64,000 bases of DNA from Treponema sp. (lineage in GTDB: Bacteria > Spirochaetota > Spirochaetia > Treponematales > Treponemataceae): positions 1-64,000 of the forward strand of contig JAEEWW010000002.1 in assembly GCA_016287815.1 (NCBI GenBank), in the 5' to 3' direction. Positions 9,222-17,472 of the stretch are shown here, piece by piece (the first letter of the stretch is position 1; each line of letters starts with the position of its first letter). The notes beneath the pieces were generated by a model. That model was given only the letters and a program-made list of their open reading frames with translations, did not search any database and was not told the DNA's origin. Both the position numbers and the translations under genes were made by a program.

Positions 9222-10661
9222 ATGGAAACTACTGCTGAAAAAATCGATGAACTTCGTATTGACACCGATTTACTGGAAAAAGGTGAAGAAAAAGACGAAA
9301 AAGAGAAGATGGCAATCATCGATTTTAAGATGATTACATTCTCTCTTGCCGGTAAAGATTATGCAATTGATATTATGAAAGTAAAGGAAATTGCTAAAGC
9401 CGGTAAATTTACCTATGTTCCTAATGTTATGCCATTTGTAATCGGAGTTTATAACCTCCGTGGAGATATTATTCCAATTATCGACTTCAGGCTTTTCTTT
9501 AACATTCCTGTTGCAGAAAGAAAGAATGATGATTTGGAAAATCTTCTTATTATAACAGTCGGTGAACAGACTTTTGGTGCCGTTGTTGATGAAATACATT
9601 CTGTTGTAGGTATTCAAAAAGATACTATTCAGCCGCCGCATCCTTTGTTTGGCGATATTAGTATCCGCTATATCTATGGCGTTGTAGAAAGTGGAAAACA
9701 GCTTTACATTTTGCTTGATATTGACCGAATCTTCTCAAGCAAGTTGAATATTGATGTAAAGAAAAATGTTCAGTCTGCAACAATGGCTCGTCCTATGCCT
9801 GTAAGACAGGTTACATCAGACGCAAATAAAGTTGCTGCTGCTCCTGCTGGTAAAGCAAGTGCAAAACCTGCTGAAGCTGCCGCTGCAGCAAGTGCAGCTC
9901 CTGCACCGGCTGTAGATAATACTCAGAAAGATTATAATTTTATTGTCCATGATTTGCAGGAAATCAGCCAGTTCTATGTATCTTCTTTGAATGAAACCTG
10001 GGTCAAACATCGTTTTGATGAATGGGCAGGTGCAAAGAAGGGTGAAACAACACAACTTCAGAATAAAGAAAAGGCTGATGAATTCCTTTCAACATTCTGG
10101 TCAAAATGCAACAATACCTGGTGGAGCCGTGCTTTAGCAGATAATTTCTATAAAGCTTTGCCGGATAATAGTGCAAAACAGATTGTTGTATGGAATATCG
10201 GTTGTGGTAAAGGATACGAAACTTACTCTATCGCATGTATCCTTCATAAACGTTACCCGGAAGCAAAAATCAGGGTTTATGCCCATGATAAAGATCTTTT
10301 GAATATTTCAAATGCGTCGTTATTGTCTATCGACCCGGCTTTTGCTAATGACTGGTATGCACCTTATGTAACTCATAAGGCAAATGGTGAGTACACATTT
10401 ACACAGGAAATAAAAGAATCCATAATGTTTGAATACCATGATTGTACAAACACTAATGCTCTGCCGTTAACAGACATTATTTTTGCACGTGATGTTCTTT
10501 CGTTGCTGCCAACAGATGCTCAGGCAAGCCTTATTGAAGACTTTACTGAAAAGCTGAAAGGTAATGGAATTGTTATTCTTGGTGAAAATGAAGCACTTGC
10601 AGATCGTAACACATGGCAAGAGAGAATGGTAGATTCCCTCTTGGTTTACAGTAAGCAATAA
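9222..10661 (+). CDS. CheW - CheR-like fusion protein
   Basis: A 479-residue fusion. Residues about 28-175 are a CheW adaptor (FSLAGKDYAIDIMKVKEI, NLRGDIIPIIDFR). An Ala/Pro linker (about 200-235) leads to a CheR-type domain. There the SAM-binding motif is changed from the usual pattern to WNIGCGKGYETYSIA, AHDKD replaces the usual acidic ATDID strand, and ARDVL replaces the CRNVL motif. Such CheW/CheR-like fusions are known from spirochete F2-class chemotaxis arrays, where the C-terminal domain is thought to be structural. Methyltransferase activity is therefore doubtful. The start has AAGGA 6 bases upstream. Confidence 0.88.
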   Translation: METTAEKIDELRIDTDLLEKGEEKDEKEKMAIIDFKMITFSLAGKDYAIDIMKVKEIAKAGKFTYVPNVMPFVIGVYNLRGDIIPIIDFRLFFNIPVAERKNDDLENLLIITVGEQTFGAVVDEIHSVVGIQKDTIQPPHPLFGDISIRYIYGVVESGKQLYILLDIDRIFSSKLNIDVKKNVQSATMARPMPVRQVTSDANKVAAAPAGKASAKPAEAAAAASAAPAPAVDNTQKDYNFIVHDLQEISQFYVSSLNETWVKHRFDEWAGAKKGETTQLQNKEKADEFLSTFWSKCNNTWWSRALADNFYKALPDNSAKQIVVWNIGCGKGYETYSIACILHKRYPEAKIRVYAHDKDLLNISNASLLSIDPAFANDWYAPYVTHKANGEYTFTQEIKESIMFEYHDCTNTNALPLTDIIFARDVLSLLPTDAQASLIEDFTEKLKGNGIVILGENEALADRNTWQERMVDSLLVYSKQ

Positions 10662-10682
10662 AAAATCTTATAAGGAGAAAAT

Positions 10683-11165
10683 ATGCGAGTAGAGTATATC
10701 AACCCATTTGTAGAAATTTCTTACAGAGTCTTAAAAGAGGTTCTTGACGGCTCTGAAGTAAAACGTGGGAATTTGTATTTGAAGTCTACCGCAATGCCTG
10801 TTATGGGTGTTGCTGCTTTGGTAGGTCTTGCAGGAGATGTTGAAGGTCGTGTATTATTTGACATGACTCTTGACACTGCGCTTAAGATTGCCTCTAAAAT
10901 GAATGGAGAAGATCTGCCGCAGTTCGATGATCTGGCAAAAGCTACTATTAGTGAGTTGGCAAATATGATAACAGCACAGGCTGTTACAAAATTGCATGAG
11001 TTGGGCTTTAAGTTCGACTTGACTCCACCAGCACTTTTTGCAGGTGAAAAAATGGAAATTGCTGCTTTAGGAAATACTTCTGAAAATATTGAAGCTCTTA
11101 TTGTGCCTCTTATTACAGAGTATGGAAAAGTAGAAATAAATGTTGCTATTCGGGAACGAGTATAG
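10683..11165 (+). CDS. cheX: CheY-P phosphatase CheX
   Basis: A 160-residue protein of the CheC/CheX family, which removes phosphate from CheY-P. The catalytic Glu-x-x-Asn pattern is visible in ISELANMITAQA. It begins MRVEYINPF and has an AAGGAG Shine-Dalgarno. CheX is the spirochete CheY-P phosphatase, and its place between the CheW/R fusion and CheY agrees with this. It is one of four genes transcribed together from the cheA promoter. Confidence 0.93.
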   Translation: MRVEYINPFVEISYRVLKEVLDGSEVKRGNLYLKSTAMPVMGVAALVGLAGDVEGRVLFDMTLDTALKIASKMNGEDLPQFDDLAKATISELANMITAQAVTKLHELGFKFDLTPPALFAGEKMEIAALGNTSENIEALIVPLITEYGKVEINVAIRERV

Positions 11166-11181
11166 CTAAGGGAGAGACAAT

Positions 11182-11619
11182 ATGAAAACAAAACAAGATT
11201 TTCCGTCAATTAATGAGCGTCCGCCTGAAGGAATTAAAGCTGACGGTACAAAATATCGGGTTCTAATTATTGACGATTCCTTATTTGTTGCAAAGCAACT
11301 TGGACAGATTCTAACCAGTGAAGGTTATGAAGTTGTCGCTACTGCTGCTGATGGTAAAGAAGGCTTAGATAAGTATAAAGAATTGTGCCCGAATGTTGAT
11401 TTGGTAACAATGGATATTACTATGCCAAAGATGGATGGTATTACAGCCCTTGAGCAGATTATGGCTTTTGATAAGAATGCAAAAGTAATCATGGTAAGTG
11501 CTCTTGGTAAGGAAGAATTGGTAAAAAAATCACTTCTTCTTGGTGCAAAGAACTATATCATCAAGCCATTGGATAGAAAGAAGGTTCTTGAAAGAATCTC
11601 TGCTTCTTTGAATAAGTAG
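11182..11619 (+). CDS. cheY: Chemotaxis response regulator CheY
   Basis: A 145-residue single-domain receiver. An N-terminal extension of about 25 residues precedes the receiver core. The acidic pair is in LIIDDS, the phosphoacceptor in LVTMDITMPKMDG, the switch Ser in VSALG and the Lys in IIKPL. There is no output domain, so it should act on the flagellar switch as CheY-P. A GGGAGAG Shine-Dalgarno precedes the ATG. It is the last gene of the operon, followed by a strong terminator. Confidence 0.93.
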   Translation: MKTKQDFPSINERPPEGIKADGTKYRVLIIDDSLFVAKQLGQILTSEGYEVVATAADGKEGLDKYKELCPNVDLVTMDITMPKMDGITALEQIMAFDKNAKVIMVSALGKEELVKKSLLLGAKNYIIKPLDRKKVLERISASLNK

Positions 11620-11648
11620 TAAAAACACTTCATTTCTCAAAGATACAC

Positions 11649-11701
11649 AAACACTGATTAACTCTATCATTAAACGGGTTAATCAGTGTTTTAAATTTTG
11701 T
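11649..11701. terminator. Intrinsic terminator of che operon, possibly bidirectional
   Basis: A perfect 14-bp stem: AAACACTGATTAAC (11649-11662) with GTTAATCAGTGTTT (11678-11691), loop of 15 bases, then a T-rich run. It lies between cheY and a convergent gene and could end both. Confidence 0.85.
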
Positions 11702-11738
11702 CATTCATTTCGGATGTTTTTCTCGGCTCATCCAAAAT

Positions 11739-12470
11739 TTAATAAATTATCAGTTTGTATCCTGCTGCTGAGCTTAATATCTCTATATTGTATTTTTTTA
11801 TTTTCTTTAAATAATAGCGTAACCTTGAAACATAAACACAGACGCTTCTGTCAGCAGCAACCCTGTCATGCATAAGAAGAACATCTTTTAATTCGTTACG
11901 ACTTATGTATGTATTGTATCTGTTTATAAATTTTATAAACAGATTAAAGATTGTTGGAGGCATTTTTACTTTTTTTCGTAATTCATAGATGTTTATGTTG
12001 TAGGGCAGAACAGGAGTTTTTTCAACCTGGCTGCATATATCTGCTTCGCCAAAAGGAAGTGGTTCCTGAATTAAAGGAATGTATGGTTTTATAGCGGGAG
12101 ATTCAACTGCATTTTGAATTGCATAAAGCAGTTCTTTTAATTCTGGCGAAATTTCCAGTTCTGTAAAATGTCTTGCCAGTTGAAAAAGCCAGTAAGTTAC
12201 CCTTTCTCCGTCGGACGGGTACGGGTCATTGTAAAAAATGAGGGGTACAATTACATTTAGTTCCCGCATGTATCTGTAGATATTCAGCATGTCATGCTGG
12301 AACATTGTGTAATCCATTACGAATAAATCCGGTAGTGTGACGTTGTTGTGTAAAATATGGAAGAAAAACTTTTGGCCATAGTGCGGTATAGCGCAAATTC
12401 CTGTCTTAGTAATTTTATCAACTATTTTTTCGCAAACGGCTATTTGTTTGGTAAAAAAATAAACTGTCAT
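11739..12470 (-). CDS. Atypical response regulator with pseudo-receiver and winged helix
   Basis: A 243-residue protein. The C-terminal part (about 145-243) matches an OmpR-type winged helix: RSVCVYVSRLRYYLKK followed by an AAGYKLII wing. The N-terminal half is receiver-sized and keeps one Asp in LFVMDYTMF (D53). However, the acidic pair is absent (VYFFTKQ), and the switch Thr/Ser and the conserved Lys are not visible. It is therefore probably not phosphorylated in the usual way. It is convergent with the chemotaxis operon and has its own leaderless-type promoter. Targets are unknown. Confidence 0.7.
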   Translation of the reverse strand: MTVYFFTKQIAVCEKIVDKITKTGICAIPHYGQKFFFHILHNNVTLPDLFVMDYTMFQHDMLNIYRYMRELNVIVPLIFYNDPYPSDGERVTYWLFQLARHFTELEISPELKELLYAIQNAVESPAIKPYIPLIQEPLPFGEADICSQVEKTPVLPYNINIYELRKKVKMPPTIFNLFIKFINRYNTYISRNELKDVLLMHDRVAADRSVCVYVSRLRYYLKKIKKYNIEILSSAAGYKLIIY

Positions 12471-12476
12471 ACTAGT

Positions 12477-12505
12477 ATTCTAAGGTTAAATTTAGTAAAA
12501 ATCAA
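12477..12505 (-). promoter_or_regulatory. Promoter of atypical regulator, leaderless configuration
   Basis: On the minus strand TTGATT (12505-12500), 17-base spacer, TAGAAT (12482-12477), then 6 bases (ACTAGT) to the ATG at 12470. No Shine-Dalgarno is present. Confidence 0.6.
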
Positions 12506-12587
12506 ATAAATTTATTGAAAATAACTTAAAATTTATAATCACTTAGAGATTCAACGATATAAACTGTATGACAAAGCAGAAAACTGT

Positions 12588-13583
12588 CTATAGTGTGAAC
12601 GGCAATGTTTCTGAAATTGAGGTTTTACCGGTTAAAAGACAGATTAGTCTGTCTAAACCGATTGAAGCGCTGGCACATTCAGGATAATTGCTATAGATTT
12701 TCCAGTAGCCTGCATCAACCGGATGGTTTATCTTTGATTTTCTGGCCTTTAGCTTTGACTGATTTTCAAAATAAAGGCGTACATTGTTTGCTGACGTTTC
12801 TTCAGATCTGAAGTCTGCAATTTTAATTCCGCCACAGAAAAGCTGACAACGCTCTTTTAATGCAACCGGGCGTTCTGGCGTTGGTACAATATTTTTTGAT
12901 AAATCAGAAATCTGCTGTGGGAAATCATAAATTACTGTTGCACCTTCATGCTGAAGTTTCGGAACAATGTGTTGGGAGAATATATATTCAAATAATTCTA
13001 CCCATTCCCAGGTAGCAAATGGCTTGTCCATTGATTCTGTAAGACCTAAATTTCTTGTGTGGTAAGCAAGACTTCCTGTATCCTGAGCGTCGGAAAGCTT
13101 AAAACCGGCATATTTTTCAAACGCGTTATCCATTGTAATGTATTTAAAAGGAGGTTTCACTGCTGCAAGAAAAGGTTCCGGTTTTAACTGGGAAATTAAA
13201 TTTGTTAATAATTCTTCAACTATTTTTGTAGCATGAAGATAATTATAGCCCATTAAATAGAATTGCAGCATTGAAAATTCAGGGTTGTGCATTTTAGTCA
13301 TTGCTTCCATATTTCTGAAGCATTTTGAAATTTGAAAAATATTGCATTTGTTCTGGGCGACAATCCTTTTCATAAAAAAATCCTGGTTCGGTGCCAGAAA
13401 TAAAGAGCGGCTAATTCCGCTCCATTGGTCTACATAGTCAGTTTTAAAAACTTCAAAATTGCAGTCCGGTATGAGTGTTGAAGACAAAACAGGAGTTTCT
13501 ACTTCAAGAAAACTTTTTTTTATAAAAAAATCACGTGTGCGCTGAATTATTGAAGCGCGCATTTTTAACATTTCCAAATTCAT
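12588..13583 (-). CDS. epmA: EpmA/GenX-type lysyl-tRNA synthetase paralogue
   Basis: A 331-residue class II synthetase core without the anticodon-binding domain. It resembles EpmA (PoxA/GenX), which attaches beta-lysine to a conserved Lys of elongation factor P. Motif 1 region FLEVETPVLSS, motif 2 region ISKCFRNMEAMTKMHNPEF and motif 3 GLDRLICLLTG are all visible. Length suits EpmA rather than a full LysRS of about 500 residues. No EF-P gene or lysine 2,3-aminomutase (EpmB) is in the window, so the substrate is inferred. It shares a 45-bp promoter region with the divergent TtcA-like gene. Confidence 0.8.
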   Translation of the reverse strand: MNLEMLKMRASIIQRTRDFFIKKSFLEVETPVLSSTLIPDCNFEVFKTDYVDQWSGISRSLFLAPNQDFFMKRIVAQNKCNIFQISKCFRNMEAMTKMHNPEFSMLQFYLMGYNYLHATKIVEELLTNLISQLKPEPFLAAVKPPFKYITMDNAFEKYAGFKLSDAQDTGSLAYHTRNLGLTESMDKPFATWEWVELFEYIFSQHIVPKLQHEGATVIYDFPQQISDLSKNIVPTPERPVALKERCQLFCGGIKIADFRSEETSANNVRLYFENQSKLKARKSKINHPVDAGYWKIYSNYPECASASIGLDRLICLLTGKTSISETLPFTL

Positions 13584-13628
13584 GCTTTTATTATAGCAAA
13601 TAGAATTGAAAAAGTGTATAGTTTTGTT
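13584..13628. promoter_or_regulatory. Overlapping divergent promoters, both leaderless
   Basis: The whole 45-bp gap holds two -10 boxes: TATAAT on the minus strand (13595-13590), 6 bases before the epmA ATG, and TATAGT on the plus strand (13617-13622), 6 bases before the ATG at 13629. The -35 regions must overlap the opposite promoter and are weak (TACACT for epmA). Neither gene has a Shine-Dalgarno. Confidence 0.55.
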
Positions 13629-14336
13629 ATGGGGCAGCCGCTGATTTTTCGCCTTATTGATAAGGCTGTTTATGAATATAATTTGATAGAAAACGGGGAT
13701 AAAATTTTAATTGGTGCTTCAGGCGGAAAAGATTCTACTGCTTTAATTGAATATTTTGCAAACCGCGTGCGCCGCCCAAGTGAAAATTTTACTTTTTCGG
13801 CTTTTCATGTTTCTTCAGAAATTACCAAGCCCCTTAATATTGAACTTGCAGAAATTTTTAAATCCTGGAATGTTGAAGTAATTGAAAAATATGTTGATGT
13901 GTTAGGCAGAATAAAAAAAGGCCATAAAATGAACTGCTGGTGGTGTTCTACGCAGCGGAGAACTGAACTTTTAGAGTATGCAATAAAAAATGGCTATAAT
14001 AAGATTGCCCTTGGGCATCACCTTGATGATATTCTTGAAACTTTTCTTATGAATGCAGTTGAACGCGGTGAATTTTCAACAATGCCTGTAAAACTTCAGT
14101 ATGAAAAATATCCGGTACAGATAATCAGACCTTTGTGCTATGTGCCGGTAAATTTAATAAAATCACATGTGGAAGAAGCAGGTTATAAAAGCGTAACGTG
14201 TACATGTAATTTTCAGGATAATTCAGCAAGAAAACTTGCCAGAGAAAAGTTGAATTTTTTAACTGATTTTATGGATGAAAAAAAACAGAGGCTTTTTGCG
14301 TCTTTGAAAAATATACAGATGCAGTATCTGCCTTAA
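13629..14336 (+). CDS. TtcA-family PP-loop tRNA thiolation enzyme
   Basis: A 235-residue adenylating enzyme with the PP-loop GASGGKDST near residue 30, a CWWCSTQRR motif (C103 and C106) and a later CTC motif (about 190-192), the positions where TtcA proteins hold cysteines for a 4Fe-4S cluster. GHHLDDILETF is also typical. TtcA makes 2-thiocytidine at tRNA position 32. The second Cys motif is CxC-like, so a related substrate is possible. The GTG at 13614 lies upstream of the -10 box; ATG 13629 is the better start. Confidence 0.8.
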   Translation: MGQPLIFRLIDKAVYEYNLIENGDKILIGASGGKDSTALIEYFANRVRRPSENFTFSAFHVSSEITKPLNIELAEIFKSWNVEVIEKYVDVLGRIKKGHKMNCWWCSTQRRTELLEYAIKNGYNKIALGHHLDDILETFLMNAVERGEFSTMPVKLQYEKYPVQIIRPLCYVPVNLIKSHVEEAGYKSVTCTCNFQDNSARKLAREKLNFLTDFMDEKKQRLFASLKNIQMQYLP

Positions 14337-14374
14337 AAAACGTTTATAATCGGTCTGTAAACACTAAAAAAACA

Positions 14375-15211
14375 TTAAAACGGATTTGAAGGGCGTTTGC
14401 TGAATTTATAAGTCATTTTTGCTCCGAAATATCTGCTTACAAAATGGCTTATGAATGCACTGAATTTCCATTTTGCAGCCATTATGGCAATGTGTTTTCC
14501 TTTTTTTGTTTTTTTAAGGCAGTGTGCAACAACTTTTTGTGCAGAAAGCCCGTGAAGAACTTCTTTTCTGGCTCCGTTTGAAGCAACGTTTGCAAATTCT
14601 GTGCTGACAGAGCCTGGACATAAGGCCATGACTTTTATGCCTTTATTTTCAACTTCGGCGGCAAGTGCAAGCGTAAAACTTAATACATAGGCTTTTGTAG
14701 CGGCATAAACTGCAAAATTGCCAAGCGGCATAAAAGCTGCAAGGCTTGCTACATTTATAATGATTGAATCTTTTTTCAAGTACGGAAGTGAAAATCCACA
14801 TATTCCGGTCAGGGAAGTGCAGTTCAGGTCAATCATTTCAAGCTGGCGTTCGGTTTTTGTATTTTCAAATGTTCCGTAAGTTCCAAAGCCTGCATTGTTG
14901 ATTAAGCAATCTATTTTAATCTGTTCGTTTTCTTTATTCTCTGCAGAATCGGATTTGATTTCATTTTCAAGCAGTGTTTTAAAAAGAAGGGCACCTTGTG
15001 TTCCGCATAAATCTATTTGAACAGGTTTTACTGCTATTGAAGAATTTTCAATTCTTTTTGTTTTCTGTAATTCATGCTTTAATTCTTCAAGCTTGTCTTT
15101 TCTGCGGGCAAGAAGCCAGAGTTCATCGCTTTTGCAGCTCGGGTAAATCTGTCTGGCAAATTCCATGCCCATGCCGGAACTAGCACCGGTAATTATGGTC
15201 AGTGTTTTCAT
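14375..15211 (-). CDS. Short-chain dehydrogenase/reductase
   Basis: A 278-residue Rossmann oxidoreductase of the classical SDR family. TGASSGMG binds the cofactor at the N-terminus, NNAG is present as INNAGFGTYG, a Ser lies in NVASLAA, and the catalytic Tyr/Lys are in YAATKAY. An ARRKDKLEEL segment after the second strand suggests NADP(H) preference. The substrate is not evident. It is convergent with the TtcA-like gene and preceded by a -10 box 6 bases from the ATG. Confidence 0.85.
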   Translation of the reverse strand: MKTLTIITGASSGMGMEFARQIYPSCKSDELWLLARRKDKLEELKHELQKTKRIENSSIAVKPVQIDLCGTQGALLFKTLLENEIKSDSAENKENEQIKIDCLINNAGFGTYGTFENTKTERQLEMIDLNCTSLTGICGFSLPYLKKDSIIINVASLAAFMPLGNFAVYAATKAYVLSFTLALAAEVENKGIKVMALCPGSVSTEFANVASNGARKEVLHGLSAQKVVAHCLKKTKKGKHIAIMAAKWKFSAFISHFVSRYFGAKMTYKFSKRPSNPF

Positions 15212-15217
15212 GGTTTT

Positions 15218-15223
15218 AATATA
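15218..15223 (-). promoter_or_regulatory. -10 box of SDR gene, leaderless configuration
   Basis: TATATT on the minus strand (15223-15218) ends 6 bases (AAAACC) before the ATG at 15211. The -35 region is GC-rich and poor (TTTCCG at 17 bases). No Shine-Dalgarno is present. Confidence 0.45.
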
Positions 15224-15248
15224 ATGAATTTGGCGCGGCGCGGAAAGA

Positions 15249-15370
15249 CTGCAGACAAGGGCAAGGCGTTATAACAGGAAGCCATTTTTGCATATAATAT
15301 TTTATAATGCGTTTGCCCTGGTCTGCAGACGGAAAGCCTATGCATAAAAGCCGCACTGTTATTGCATAGG
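15249..15370. repeat. Two adjacent inverted repeats (palindromic element)
   Basis: Arm CTGCAGACAAGGGCAA... (15249-15274) is an imperfect complement of ...TTTGCCCTGGTCTGCAG (15302-15328), about 22 of 26 positions, around a 27-base AT-rich centre. A second palindrome follows at once: CCTATGCA (15337-15344) with TGCATAGG (15363-15370). CGGAAAG occurs on both outer sides (15241-15247 and 15330-15336). No open frame is present. It lies just upstream of the tatT promoter. Confidence 0.6.
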
Positions 15371-15382
15371 ATAAATTGCTAA

Positions 15383-15411
15383 TTGTACTTTTTTTTTACA
15401 TGCCATATACT
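15383..15411 (+). promoter_or_regulatory. Promoter of tat TRAP operon, leaderless configuration
   Basis: TTGTAC (15383-15388), 17-base spacer, TATACT (15406-15411), then 6 bases (ATAACA) to the ATG at 15418. No Shine-Dalgarno. This argues for 15418 over the in-frame start at 15376, which lies upstream of the promoter. Confidence 0.65.
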
Positions 15412-15417
15412 ATAACA

Positions 15418-16392
15418 ATGAAAAAAATCGTTTATTTTCTTCTTATAACATTTGTACTCAGTTTAAATTCATGTTCATCTATTCAAAAAATGGGAACAAA
15501 CGCTGTCTCTGATATGATGTCCGGCTATGACAAAAAAGGACGCTTGATTGAAAAAAAGCAGGGGACTGCTGACCCTATGCTTGCCGTTATGGGCGAAACG
15601 GATACAATTCTTATAGGTGATTTTCTGCCGGTTACATTAAAGATGTGTGAAATTCTTCAGGCCGGTAATCCTGAACATCAGGGAATGGCAATTATGTGCG
15701 GACAGCTTAATGTTATGTATGCAAATGCATATATTCAAAGTCCTGCGGATGAAATTCCTGTCAGTGAATTTGATAAAAAAGATTCTGAATACCGCAGAGC
15801 CTATGCACATTATTTAAAAGGCAGTGAACAGATTTTTGCAGTCCTTGAAAAAAAATATCCGGGAATAAATGATATTCTTGTTTCTGCTGATGAAGATAAA
15901 ATCAGCACAGTTGTAAGCAAGTTAAAAAAGAACGATGTAAATGCCCTTTATTGGGCGGTTGCAGGAAGACTTGGGGCTTTTTCTTTGGATCCATTGAATC
16001 CAGATTTGATTACATCCCTTAGCGCATGTGTTGCTCTTTTGGAAAAAGCCTGTGAACTTGATGCTGAATATTCATCAGGTGCAATCTGGTCACTGCTGTT
16101 TACTTTTTATGTTTCAGCACCTGCTGATTTCTGCGGCAATATGGAGCGCGGGCTTGAATGTTACAGAATGGCACAGAAAGTTTCTGGCGGAAAACAGGCC
16201 GGAAATTATGTTGCCTATGCAGAAAGTTATTGTATTCCGCAGAATGATGAAGAAGGTTTTGTAAAAGCCTTGAATGATGCTCTTGCAATAAATCCTGATG
16301 AAGATCCTTCTTCAAGACTTATGACGGTGATTTATCAAAAGAAGGCAAGAAGGCTTCTTGCAGCCAAAGAAGATTATTTTCTTGAATGGTAA
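15418..16392 (+). CDS. tatT: TRAP-associated lipoprotein TatT
   Basis: A 324-residue lipoprotein with a lipobox ending LNSC (C19). It matches the TatT component known from Treponema, a TPR-like helical periplasmic protein that forms a trimer and docks the solute-binding protein TatP. The sequence is helical with repeated Ala/Leu patterns (for example CVALLEKACELD) consistent with degenerate TPRs. It is the first gene of tatT-tatP-tatQM. The ligand of the treponemal system is thought to be hydrophobic or organic acid-like; this window does not settle it. Confidence 0.85.
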   Translation: MKKIVYFLLITFVLSLNSCSSIQKMGTNAVSDMMSGYDKKGRLIEKKQGTADPMLAVMGETDTILIGDFLPVTLKMCEILQAGNPEHQGMAIMCGQLNVMYANAYIQSPADEIPVSEFDKKDSEYRRAYAHYLKGSEQIFAVLEKKYPGINDILVSADEDKISTVVSKLKKNDVNALYWAVAGRLGAFSLDPLNPDLITSLSACVALLEKACELDAEYSSGAIWSLLFTFYVSAPADFCGNMERGLECYRMAQKVSGGKQAGNYVAYAESYCIPQNDEEGFVKALNDALAINPDEDPSSRLMTVIYQKKARRLLAAKEDYFLEW

Positions 16393-16437
16393 TAAAAAAT
16401 AAAGACGGCATTTTTGCATGCCTGACAGGAGTTTGTT

Positions 16438-17472
16438 ATGAATAAAAAAACAGTTATATTCTTTACAGTTTTTTCCTTTTTATTGTTACCTGTCTTTTCG
16501 CAGGTTAAAAAAATAAAAGTTGCAACGATTGCTCCGGCTCGTTCTTCATGGGATATTGAAGAAAATTCAATGGCTCAGGAATGGGCAAGAATTACAAACG
16601 GAGAAATTTCATTGCAGTTTATGAATACTGTTGCGCTTGGCGGAGAAGGTGGAGTTGTTCAAAAGCTTAATTCGGTGCGCCCGGGGCAGAAACCTCCGAT
16701 AGGCGGGGCTATTTTTACAAGTCTTGGAATAAATGAACTTGTTCCGGATTCGTACATTATTACAATGAGTGTTCCAGGTCTTTTTAAGACACAAGACGAG
16801 GTTAATAAAAGTGTAGAAAAATTCTACGAAGATATTCAAAAGCCGATTCTTGATAAAGGCTATGTTGTGCTCGGCTGGTTTTCTGTAGGCTGGGTTTACT
16901 ATTTTACAAAATCAGAAGTAAGAACCCCGGAAAACTTAAAATCCCTGCGACTTTGCGTAGGAAGCCTTACAGCTCCGGCTTTAACAAATGCATTTAAGGC
17001 AGCCGGCTATACAACAATGGATGTTCCGGTTGATAAACTTTTGCAGAGCATAAAAACTCCTGGCGGAGTTGAAGGTTTGTACACACTTCCTATGTATGCT
17101 TATGCGGCTCAGTATTGTAAATCTGTTCCGTACATTCTTGACGTCCCGCTTTGTCCTATAATGGCAGGCTTTTTAATTTCAAAAGATGTGTGGGCAGAAA
17201 TTCCTGAAAAATATAAACCGGCTCTGATTGAATCGGTAAGAAAGGCAGAAAGAAAATTTGCTCTTTCTGCAGAAAAAGATACGGATGAGTATTTGAAACG
17301 ATGTCAGGAAGCAGGTGCTAAACTTGTTTCTTTATCTGAAGCAGAAAAAAAAGCATTCAGCGACAGTTTCTATAAAGATTCTAAAAAAATGTATGAAACT
17401 AAAGATCCTGTTGTAAGTAAGGTTTTATTTGATAAAATTTCAGATTATCTGAGAAAACTGAGAGGTGAATAA
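16438..17472 (+). CDS. tatP: TRAP transporter solute-binding protein (DctP family)
   Basis: A 344-residue exported protein with a signal peptide ending near VFSQ. The mature protein has the DctP fold pattern: KVATIAPARSSWD at the N-terminus, the LGWFSVGWVYYFTKSEVRTPENLKSLRLCVG segment around the ligand-binding Arg (described here in parts), and a C-terminal helix rich in Lys/Glu. It delivers ligand to the fused permease encoded downstream. An AGGAG Shine-Dalgarno lies 6 bases before the ATG. The stop codon is immediately followed by the TTG start of the permease. Confidence 0.9.
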   Translation: MNKKTVIFFTVFSFLLLPVFSQVKKIKVATIAPARSSWDIEENSMAQEWARITNGEISLQFMNTVALGGEGGVVQKLNSVRPGQKPPIGGAIFTSLGINELVPDSYIITMSVPGLFKTQDEVNKSVEKFYEDIQKPILDKGYVVLGWFSVGWVYYFTKSEVRTPENLKSLRLCVGSLTAPALTNAFKAAGYTTMDVPVDKLLQSIKTPGGVEGLYTLPMYAYAAQYCKSVPYILDVPLCPIMAGFLISKDVWAEIPEKYKPALIESVRKAERKFALSAEKDTDEYLKRCQEAGAKLVSLSEAEKKAFSDSFYKDSKKMYETKDPVVSKVLFDKISDYLRKLRGE

